From: Acidobacteriota bacterium
GTDB taxonomy: Bacteria > Acidobacteriota > Vicinamibacteria > Vicinamibacterales > Vicinamibacteraceae
Assembly: GCA_023429845.1 (NCBI GenBank)
Contig: JAEZCY010000293.1
Coordinates: 1 to 13,204 of the forward strand
Direction: 5' to 3'
Length of the DNA: 13,204 nucleotides
Made by a program: the position numbers and the translations under genes. Shown here one piece after another: positions 6,827-13,204 of the stretch. Under the pieces are notes generated by a model. The model saw only the letters and a program-made list of their open reading frames with translations, had not been told where the DNA came from and did no database searches. Every line of letters starts with the position of its first letter. Position 1 is the stretch's first letter.

Positions 6827-7711
6827 ATGAAGTACGCATTCCAAGTGGGCCTGATGGCCCTGCTCGCCCTCAGTGCGGCCTGCAGCAGCAGCAACAACCC
6901 GGTCTCCCCGTCGGCCACCCCCGGCATCGGCGCCGTCTCCGCAGTGCCCGAAGGCACGCCGACGCTGAAGGCCAACGCGCCGGGGAACCCGACGCCGACG
7001 TCCGGCGCGACAACCGAGCTCGGGCCCCAGAACTCGATTCCGGTGACGCTCTCGGTCTCCAATGCCGTTGCGACCCATGCCGAAGGCGTGACGCTCGCGC
7101 ACCGGTTCCAGTTGTTCGAAGGCACGTCGCTCATCGCCGAGCCGATCGTGGCGGCTGGCAGCGGTCGCACGAACTGGACGGTCACCTCGCAGTTGAAGTA
7201 CGACACCGTGTACAGCTGGCGCGCCCGGGCCGAACTGAGCGACGCCTACGGCGCGTGGTCGCCCACCTGGACGTTCCGCACGCCGGCCGCCCCGGTGTCG
7301 GGCGCCAACCGCACGCCGGACCCGGCGCCGGGGTCGCGACTCCCGCTTCCCAACCGCGTGGCCGTGGTCAATGCGGCCTTCGCAGCACGTCCCGACCTCG
7401 TGCGCCGATCGTGCCAGGAGCACGGCGGCACCTGGGAGTTCCTCGATTACCTCGTGGACAAGCTGCGCGAGGAGGACAACCGCTGGGGTTACAACGGCAA
7501 GCGCGGCAACTCCAGCGATCCGTCCATGGACGTGGTGGACTACCACTGGGGAGCCGGCCCCAGCGACGGCAGCACGCAGGTCTACATCATCGACATCATG
7601 TTGGGCCACTGCGGTAGCAGCCCGTCGGCCGCATGGATCGACCAGACCGGCGCCACCGCTGCGCAGAGGTCGATCGGCCGCTGGACCGGCCGCGGCCGTT
7701 TCACGAACTAG
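6827..7711 (+). CDS. Lipoprotein with Fn3-like module and conserved Cys-pair C-terminal domain
   Basis: This is a 294-residue lipoprotein. A good ribosome binding site (AGAGGAAG, 6813-6820) precedes the ATG by 6 bases. The signal peptide ends in LSAAC with lipidated Cys19. A low-complexity Ser/Pro/Thr/Ala-rich tether (about 20-62) is followed by one Fn3-like module (about 63-157, with TVYSWRARA and WTFRTP). Then comes the 131-residue domain (162-292) shared with the lipoprotein at 4486-5760. Conserved residues are C196, H199, WGYNGKRGN (220-228), D235, YIID (253-256), GHCG (260-263) and WIDQT (270-274). C196 and C262 are the only cysteines of the mature chain besides the lipidated one. Compared with its paralogue it lacks one Fn3 module and the long Pro/Ser linker. 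It is downstream of, and probably co-transcribed with, the beta-barrel gene and is closed by the terminator at 7733-7773. Function unknown. Confidence 0.88.
   Translation: MKYAFQVGLMALLALSAACSSSNNPVSPSATPGIGAVSAVPEGTPTLKANAPGNPTPTSGATTELGPQNSIPVTLSVSNAVATHAEGVTLAHRFQLFEGTSLIAEPIVAAGSGRTNWTVTSQLKYDTVYSWRARAELSDAYGAWSPTWTFRTPAAPVSGANRTPDPAPGSRLPLPNRVAVVNAAFAARPDLVRRSCQEHGGTWEFLDYLVDKLREEDNRWGYNGKRGNSSDPSMDVVDYHWGAGPSDGSTQVYIIDIMLGHCGSSPSAAWIDQTGATAAQRSIGRWTGRGRFTN
7310..7702 (+). repeat. Duplicated domain, copy 2 (C-terminal domain of downstream lipoprotein)
   Basis: This is the second copy of the 131-residue domain found at 5365-5757. The most divergent part is the segment just before the first cysteine (6 of 21 identical). 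The central and C-terminal blocks are 60-75% identical, so selection appears to act on the Cys/His/Trp/Asp-bearing core. Confidence 0.75.
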
Positions 7712-9927
7712 TTCACGCCCATCGCTGACGTCGAGCCGGGTCTCCAGGCAGGAGGCCCGGCTCTTTCTGTTCTCGCCCCGTGCGAGCGCGGCGCCCATGT
7801 GCGCGTGAGTCTCCGCATCCTGTCACTGGCCGCGTACAGGCTCACGAGCCGGCTGCGGTACAACGCCGGAAACGCGTCCGGCGCCCCTTCGAGCAACGGC
7901 CGGAAATGCGGATGCGCCCGGTCTTCCTCAGGACCCACCACCAGCACGTCGATGCCGAGTTGGTCAGCGTGCTGCCGCACGTAGTTCACGTCATTGGCCC
8001 GATACACTCTCCGCACGCGCTGACTTGCCCGCAGGTACGGCTCGAGCGGAACCATCGAGATCGGGATTCCGGCCGCCATCCTCCGTTCGCCGAATGCCGG
8101 GACATAGCCCCACGTCGCCGGGTCCCGCGCCACGGGATCCACCTGTACCCGCGCGTCCGGGGGCGTGCTCGTCGCAATCCACTGCAAGGCGTTGACCTCG
8201 TCGCGCGCGAGGACGAGCGTCCAGGGGAAGCCTGCCGCCATCGAGCGATTGGCAACGTCCTGCGTGTTGTACAGGTCGATGATCGTCGTGGGCGCCGTGA
8301 TGCCGAGGCACAGCACCAGAGCGACCGCACCAGCAGCACGCCACAGCCGCGACCTCGCATGCGTGATGCGCCACCAGGTCCAACCGAGTGCGCCGCCGGC
8401 GGTGATGAAGATCAGGTGCCCGGCGCGCCAGCCCACGTAGACGTCCTGATGATCGCGGACGTCCACGAAGAAGTAGAAGAAGAGCGAGACGGCCAGCGCG
8501 ATGCCAGGCAGGAGTACGCGATCGGTTCCGCGCGGCGCGCGGGTGCGAAGCCACCAGGCACCGACCGCGAGCGTCAGGAGGACCGGTCCCATGCTGAGAA
8601 GCAGACCCGCGAGCGCATGCCTGACGGCGAGCGGGTTCGGCTCGACATCCACCAGACGCCCGGTTCCCGTGACATAGTGCAGGTGTTCACCGAGCCACGT
8701 CGCAAGGGCGAGCGGCACCGCGCCGACAATCGCCTGCAGCAGCCCTGTCCTCCACGCGCGCGCTCGCAACACCGCGCACCCACCGACGCCCATGACCATC
8801 GCGAGCACCATCAACGCCGAGAAGGTGCTGACGAGCAGGCCGCAGGCGAGCAGCACGCCCGAGGCGACCGCGGCGCGCACGCGTGGTCGCCTCGCCTGCT
8901 GCACCATCACGAGCAGCGCCGTACACGCCAGCGCGTAGCCGATCTGGTGTTGCGGCTGGTACAGCAGCAACCGCTGAAGGCCGTCCACGGGCAGCGTGTC
9001 GAAGAACCACCGAGTCACCGCGTCGATGTTCCAGTCGCGTACGAGCGTGATCGGCAGGTCGTGCTGCCACAGGTTCGCGAGAGCGTACAGACCTTCGGGA
9101 CTCGTGAAGAGCACGCTGATGATGCACCCAAGTGCCGTCGCCGGCGCCGTGCGCGCGACCTGCTTGCCGAGTCCATAGAGGAACGCGATGAACATGGCGC
9201 CACAGAACACGGCATTGGCCAGCAGCAGGTGATCGAGACGGACCTCGCGCCGCAGGATCCGATGCTCGATCGCGGGCAGCAGGTGCGCCAGCCAGTAGTA
9301 GTGCAGCGGCAACGCCTTGTGATATGGGTTGGCGGGCGGGACATCCCCCTTGCTCACCTCGGACACCACGGCCATCGCCCACACGAGGTCCGCGGTGAAG
9401 TAGGCGCGATACGCCCGCCCCTCGGGTAGATCCTGGCCGACGCGCGAGTACGGACGCGCCACAACCGCGGGCACGATCAGCAGCACCAACGCGACCGCGA
9501 GCAGGTCGCGCCTGTCGAACCGCGGCACGTCCAGCCGGCGACCGAGCGAGGGCGTGAACCACGCCAGCCCGCCCGCGATCGCCGGCGCCCCAACCAGCCA
9601 CCATCCCGAACGGCTGCCGAGCAGCCACACGGCGAGCAGGCACAGGCTGCTCGCGGCGTAGCCGAAGGCGGGCCCGAGCAGCAGCGCCATCGGCAGCCGT
9701 GAGGGGCTCTCACGATAGGCGCGCGCGAATGCGACGACGCCGGGCGTGACCCAGCACACGGCGACGGCCGCTAGCCAGAGCACGCGCCACGTCGACACGC
9801 AGATCCAGGCGGTGGCCAGCAGCGCACCAAGGGAACCCGCGAGTGCGAGGCCAGGCCACGGTATGCGCAAGCGCGTGGCCCACGGGGTGGCCGCATGGGT
9901 GAGCGTAACCGTGTCCGCGGCGCGCAT
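7708..9927 (-). CDS. GT-C-like polytopic membrane protein (probable glycosyltransferase)
   Basis: This is a 739-residue protein with about 11-13 hydrophobic segments across residues 24-570 and a soluble C-terminal part of roughly 160 residues. The layout is that of GT-C membrane glycosyltransferases, which use polyprenyl-phosphate sugars on the outer face of the cytoplasmic membrane. Supporting motifs are the loop YFTADLVWAMAVVSEVSKGD (176-195), PPANPYHKALPLHYYW (197-212), LLYQPQHQIGYALAC, and VDVRDHQDVYVGWRAGHLIF. The tail contains LGIDVLVVGPEEDRAHP, a pattern common in such proteins. The ATG at 9927 has GAGGTG a few bases upstream, overlapping the previous gene's stop; the intergenic gap is only 8 bases. 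The last residues are encoded by the plus-strand terminator at 7733-7773, and the stop overlaps the convergent gene's stop in a shared CTAG. A DUF2298-like hypothetical membrane protein is the alternative label. Substrate unknown. Confidence 0.85.
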   Translation of the reverse strand: MRAADTVTLTHAATPWATRLRIPWPGLALAGSLGALLATAWICVSTWRVLWLAAVAVCWVTPGVVAFARAYRESPSRLPMALLLGPAFGYAASSLCLLAVWLLGSRSGWWLVGAPAIAGGLAWFTPSLGRRLDVPRFDRRDLLAVALVLLIVPAVVARPYSRVGQDLPEGRAYRAYFTADLVWAMAVVSEVSKGDVPPANPYHKALPLHYYWLAHLLPAIEHRILRREVRLDHLLLANAVFCGAMFIAFLYGLGKQVARTAPATALGCIISVLFTSPEGLYALANLWQHDLPITLVRDWNIDAVTRWFFDTLPVDGLQRLLLYQPQHQIGYALACTALLVMVQQARRPRVRAAVASGVLLACGLLVSTFSALMVLAMVMGVGGCAVLRARAWRTGLLQAIVGAVPLALATWLGEHLHYVTGTGRLVDVEPNPLAVRHALAGLLLSMGPVLLTLAVGAWWLRTRAPRGTDRVLLPGIALAVSLFFYFFVDVRDHQDVYVGWRAGHLIFITAGGALGWTWWRITHARSRLWRAAGAVALVLCLGITAPTTIIDLYNTQDVANRSMAAGFPWTLVLARDEVNALQWIATSTPPDARVQVDPVARDPATWGYVPAFGERRMAAGIPISMVPLEPYLRASQRVRRVYRANDVNYVRQHADQLGIDVLVVGPEEDRAHPHFRPLLEGAPDAFPALYRSRLVSLYAASDRMRRLTRTWAPRSHGARTERAGPPAWRPGSTSAMGVN
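7733..7773 (+). terminator. Strong intrinsic terminator after the second lipoprotein gene
   Basis: A 13-bp stem (GAGCCGGGTCTCC, 7733-7745, with GGAGGCCCGGCTC, 7751-7763; one G-T wobble) closes a 5-base loop. TTTCTGTTCT (7764-7773) follows directly. It starts 21 bases after the plus-strand stop codon. On the minus strand the hairpin lies within the 3' coding end of the convergent membrane-protein gene and is not followed by a U-tract in that direction. Confidence 0.88.
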
Positions 9928-9935
9928 GCGTCACC

Positions 9936-12900
9936 TCAGTTCTCGCGTTTCGAGCGGCCGCGGACGCGGCCATCCACCGGCGCCGCCTCACGGCCCGAGC
10001 GAACGAGAGGCGTCGAGCCATCGGCCAGCACGCTCAGGAGCAGCAGCGGCACGAACCAGGCCAGGTAGGTTCCCGTCGCGTGAATCTTCGTGAGCGAGGT
10101 AGCCAGCGATACCGCACCCAGCAAGGCCGCCAACTGTGCCGGGCGCGCACGCCGTGCCGGGAGGAACGCCAGGCACGCCACGACGATCAGGGCGAGCAGC
10201 AGGGGCGAACTGAACGTCGTCGACGCGAGCAGCGGCGTGTGTGCCCACGCGCGCCAGCCGCCGCGCTGCCCCCACAGGCCGAACGGGCTCGCGCCGTACG
10301 AGGCGGGGTCGCTGTGGTGACCGAAAGTGTCGTGCAGGATCGTCGCGAGCACGCCGCGCCCATCGGCCGCCTGCGACGCGGCCAGCATCCACGTACCGAC
10401 GATCAGCGCGGTGGCGCCGAGCCCGAACAGGAACTGTCGTCTCGCGCGTCGGTCACGCCAGTAGAACCCGAGCCAGGCCGGCACACAGAAGAGTGGATAG
10501 AACCCGATCCCCGCGGCCGCTGCCAGGAGCACGCCGGCCACTCCCGGTTCCGGCCAGCACGCCAGCGCGAGGAGCATCGCACTCGATGGCGCGATGTGTG
10601 ACGCGAACGTGAGTCCGGCGATCTGGTCTCGGTCGCCGCCGATGCCCAGCACCGCCACACTCGAAGCGAACAGCGCCACGGCGGCCAGCGCCACCCGACG
10701 CCCTCGCAGGCGCCGGACGAAGGCGTACAGTGCACCGAGCCCGACCAGATGGCATGCCAGGGCGGTCCACTGCGCTGCCTGGAGAGGAGGCTGCACGTAG
10801 TGTCCGTCGAGTGCGGGCCTGTCGACGGGCGCATTCGGCGGAGCAGGCTGCAGGTAATGTTGCGCAGGCACATGCAGGACGTACAGCAGCGGGCCGTACG
10901 CGGCGGCCGGCGTTCCGGTGAGCAGCGGGTCGCCGTACGGCAGCCGATGGGTCTCGCGCAGGCGCTGCGCTCCCAGGTTCACGAAGACGCCCGCATCGTC
11001 TGGGAGCCGCCACAGCACGATCGCGACGTTCAGCACGAGGAGCAGCCCGACGAGCCCGGCAAGGGTTCGGCGCCCGAGTGAGGGCTGCCATGCTCGCGGG
11101 GGCTCACGTGTCCAGGCCCGCCGGTACGCGCGCACGATCAGCGCGATGGCGAGGAGCGCAAGCAGGTCGTAGGCACCCCACAGCAGCCTGAGGAACGGCG
11201 GGCGTTGGAACCAGCCGAAGTACCACATCACGCCGAAGAGCGGCAGCGCGAGCAGTTGGAGCAGAAGCAGGTCGAGCCGGCGCCATCCGAGCCGGGCGCT
11301 CGACAGCGCCACCATCCACCAGACCGCCACCGACACGCACAGCATGCCCGCCTGGTTGGGCAGCAGGCTCTGCAGGAACGCCTGCCCGCGAGGAGTCGAG
11401 AGGTCGTCCCGCAGAAAGGCCAGTGCCTCCGGCCAGGTGGCAGGGGCTGTCACCTGCCGGAATGACGGCTGGTAGAGTTCCAGCAGGGCCGTCGGCTGTA
11501 CCGGAAACGCGTGGCGCGCGGCGACCCAGACGACCGCCATGCCGCTCAGCGCGACAACCGCAACGGGCGATAGCCAACGAAGTAATGCCTTACGAATTTT
11601 TTCCCGCCACCGGCGGCCGGGTCGGCGCGGCGGCGTCGACGCTGACAGGGGCGCCGCGGGCGCGTCGCCGACGGAGAGCAGCGCTGATGGGACGAGCGGC
11701 TGCTGCTCGTCCACGGCACGCAGGTCCTCGGCGAGGCGCTCGCGGTCGATGGTCTCGTGATAGTCGCTGTCGGCGTTGACCGCCCACGCGTCGCGCTGGT
11801 CGCCCAGCAGCGTCAATGCCGACAACATCCCGGTGACCATCGAGTGGTCCTGGTTGTTGTACTTGTGCATGCCGTTGCGCCCCGCGACTTCGAGGTTGCA
11901 CAACGCGTGCAGCCCCGCCCGCACGACAGCGAGCGCGTCCTCGTAGCCGTGGTCGTACACGGGGTATGCCTTGGGCACGCGGATCACATGGCCGTCGAGC
12001 ACCCTGGCAGCCGGCACCACGCCGATTGCCTCGAGCTCGCGCGCACCCAGCGCAACGAGTTCGGCATCGCTCCTGCGCCACAGATCGTCATCCTCCTGGC
12101 AGAAGTACTCGAGGCCGAGTCCCGAGCGTCCGCGCTCCGGCACCATGTGCGGGCTCCAGTTGCCGAAGTTCTGGATGCGACCGAGCCGCACGCTCTCGTC
12201 GTGGACGTAGATCCACTGATCCGGGAAGATGTCCTCGCCTTCGACGATCAGGCAGACGGTGAGGAAGTCGCGGTACTGCAGCGTGCCCGCGGCCGCGCGC
12301 ACCGCCTCGGGCAACGTCGGCGAGAGCGCCCCGACGAGTTCACGCAGCGGCATCGTCGAGACCACACCGTCCACGGCGATGCGTTCGACCTCGCCCGATG
12401 AGCTCACGACACGCGCGGTCCGCACCCGCCCGCCGTCGTGCTCGAGCGCGGCGACCCGGCATCCGGTGCGCACGACGACGCCGTCGGCGCGCAACCGATG
12501 CGCGAGCGTGTCCCACATCTGGCCGGGGCCCAGCCGCGGGTACTGGAACTGCTCGACCAGCGTCTTGATGGATCCGCCGGTCTGCCAGCGCCGCACGACC
12601 GGCACTGCGCCGAGCACCGCCGTGCGCAGCGACAGGCCCTTGATGCGTTGCGCCGCCCACTGGGCACCGATCTCTCGGCAGGGGCGGCCCCACACCTTTT
12701 CCGTGTAGGTCTTGAAGAAGATGCGGTAGAGGCGCTCGCCGAAGCGGTTGGTGACCCAGTCCTCGAACGACACTTCGGGGCGCCGGGGGCGCACCTGCGC
12801 ACGCACGTAGCTGAGGAGCACGGCCAGGGCGGTCGTGATTCCGAGGTTGCGGAGCGCGTTGCCGGCGCGCAGCGGATAGTCGAAGAGCCGGCCGCGATAG

Positions 12901-13204
12901 AAGATGCGCGAGAGTCGCGGACGCGTGAGGAACTCGTCGCCGAGCAGGTCCTGCCAGAGCCCCTCGACGAGCCGCGACTTCGTGAAGAAGCGGTGCCCGC
13001 CGATGTCGAAGCGGTAGCCTCGATGCTCGACGGTGCGCGAGATGCCGCCCACCTGCGCGTCCTGCTCGACGATGGTGACGCGCGCGCCGCGTCGGGCGAG
13101 CACGAGCGCGGCGCTCAGTCCAGCCGGGCCGGCGCCGATCACGAGCACAGACGGGGTCCAGGGCGGCTCCGCGGCGGCAGCCGTCTCGCCGGGAAGGACC
13201 CCCC
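9936..13204 (-). CDS. Fusion: FAD-dependent oxidoreductase (UGM/amine-oxidase-like) + GT-C-like membrane domain
   Basis: This is one uninterrupted frame of 1,070 codons from the GTG at 13148 to the stop at 9936. It stays open with normal high-GC third positions to the right edge, and no ribosome binding site precedes 13148, so the real start is probably outside the window. Residues below are numbered from 13148. Domain 1 (1 to about 490) is a FAD-binding oxidoreductase: GAGPAG (5-10), E28, VGG (33-35), GGHRFFTKSRLVEGLW (50-65), KVWGRPCREIGAQWAAQRIKG (151-171), IQNFGNWSPHMVP (325-337), and the C-terminal FAD motif AGRNGMHKYNNQDHSMVTGM (422-441). This is the type found in polysaccharide clusters and related to UDP-galactopyranose mutase. 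Domain 2 (about 516 to 1070) is hydrophobic with about 11-12 segments and a GT-C-like loop GVFVNLGAQRLRETHRLPYG near 746-765 plus AAYGPLLYVLHVPAQ. Its C-terminal tail is Arg-rich (RGRSKREN). The next gene follows by 8 bases. Domain 1 family is firm; domain 2 as a glycosyltransferase is likely; the reaction is unknown. Confidence 0.85.
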   Translation of the reverse strand, partial: GVLPGETAAAAEPPWTPSVLVIGAGPAGLSAALVLARRGARVTIVEQDAQVGGISRTVEHRGYRFDIGGHRFFTKSRLVEGLWQDLLGDEFLTRPRLSRIFYRGRLFDYPLRAGNALRNLGITTALAVLLSYVRAQVRPRRPEVSFEDWVTNRFGERLYRIFFKTYTEKVWGRPCREIGAQWAAQRIKGLSLRTAVLGAVPVVRRWQTGGSIKTLVEQFQYPRLGPGQMWDTLAHRLRADGVVVRTGCRVAALEHDGGRVRTARVVSSSGEVERIAVDGVVSTMPLRELVGALSPTLPEAVRAAAGTLQYRDFLTVCLIVEGEDIFPDQWIYVHDESVRLGRIQNFGNWSPHMVPERGRSGLGLEYFCQEDDDLWRRSDAELVALGARELEAIGVVPAARVLDGHVIRVPKAYPVYDHGYEDALAVVRAGLHALCNLEVAGRNGMHKYNNQDHSMVTGMLSALTLLGDQRDAWAVNADSDYHETIDRERLAEDLRAVDEQQPLVPSALLSVGDAPAAPLSASTPPRRPGRRWREKIRKALLRWLSPVAVVALSGMAVVWVAARHAFPVQPTALLELYQPSFRQVTAPATWPEALAFLRDDLSTPRGQAFLQSLLPNQAGMLCVSVAVWWMVALSSARLGWRRLDLLLLQLLALPLFGVMWYFGWFQRPPFLRLLWGAYDLLALLAIALIVRAYRRAWTREPPRAWQPSLGRRTLAGLVGLLLVLNVAIVLWRLPDDAGVFVNLGAQRLRETHRLPYGDPLLTGTPAAAYGPLLYVLHVPAQHYLQPAPPNAPVDRPALDGHYVQPPLQAAQWTALACHLVGLGALYAFVRRLRGRRVALAAVALFASSVAVLGIGGDRDQIAGLTFASHIAPSSAMLLALACWPEPGVAGVLLAAAAGIGFYPLFCVPAWLGFYWRDRRARRQFLFGLGATALIVGTWMLAASQAADGRGVLATILHDTFGHHSDPASYGASPFGLWGQRGGWRAWAHTPLLASTTFSSPLLLALIVVACLAFLPARRARPAQLAALLGAVSLATSLTKIHATGTYLAWFVPLLLLSVLADGSTPLVRSGREAAPVDGRVRGRSKREN
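11553..11603 (-). other. AT-rich, rare-codon patch at the fusion joint
   Basis: Seventeen codons (E516 onward) at the joint between the oxidoreductase and membrane domains have A or T at the third position in 11 cases, and 8 of the first 9. They include AAA, ATT, TTA, CTT and CTA, which are rare in the surrounding gene. The encoded EKIRKALLRWLSPVAVVALSG looks like a native N-terminus: basic residues followed by a first membrane span. Low-GC codons are typical of translation starts, so this may be the relic start of a once separate gene. Confidence 0.5.

Noticed and set aside
5365..7702. Duplicated domain as evidence of a transposon or composite mobile element
   Set aside because: The copies lie in frame inside two lipoprotein genes and have diverged to about 63% amino-acid identity. 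No inverted termini, target duplications or transposase are present.
7780..9429. 549-codon plus-strand frame opposite the GT-C-like gene
   Set aside because: It is Arg/His/Gln-rich with no recognisable motif. The minus-strand frame has consistent membrane segments and family-like loops.

Overview
The window is a GC-rich bacterial segment that is almost entirely coding. It carries cell-envelope and glycan genes. Two lipoproteins with lipobox cysteines, a signal-peptide-bearing beta-barrel ending in Phe, high GC at third codon positions and the Fn3-lipoprotein style together suggest a Gram-negative soil-type bacterium. An acidobacterium of the Vicinamibacteria type is my best guess. That placement is an inference from gene style; no marker gene is present.

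Left block (1-3239, minus strand): a tightly packed run of three genes, read right to left. It holds a GT4 glycosyltransferase, an extended-SDR NAD-dependent epimerase/reductase and a second GT4 glycosyltransferase that runs off the left edge. Both junctions are 4-base GTGA overlaps, so the three are almost certainly one translationally coupled operon for building a sugar-containing envelope molecule. A 203-bp divergent spacer (3240-3442) separates it from the next block.

Centre block (3443-7711, plus strand): a flippase-like integral membrane protein of the LPG-synthase-TM family (UPF0104-like) is followed by a lipoprotein with two Fn3-like modules, a Pro/Ser linker and an unnamed C-terminal domain. 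Two hairpins and a near-consensus promoter come next, and then a two-gene unit. That unit encodes an outer-membrane beta-barrel protein and a second lipoprotein carrying the same unnamed C-terminal domain (about 63% identical by hand alignment). It ends in a strong intrinsic terminator at 7733-7773.

Right block (7708-13204, minus strand): two genes converge on the centre block. The upstream one is a very long protein that joins a complete FAD-dependent amine-oxidase/UDP-galactopyranose-mutase-like oxidoreductase to a GT-C-like polytopic membrane domain. The downstream one, 8 bp away, is another GT-C-like polytopic membrane protein. The last bases of the convergent genes overlap in a shared CTAG, and the plus-strand terminator lies inside the 3' end of the minus-strand gene.

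Taken together, the glycosyltransferases, epimerase, flippase-like protein and GT-C membrane proteins look like part of a larger glycan assembly locus. The two domain-sharing lipoproteins around a small beta-barrel are the best candidate for an undescribed envelope module. The oxidoreductase/GT-C fusion is the most unusual single gene. I see no tRNA, rRNA, CRISPR array, insertion sequence or origin.
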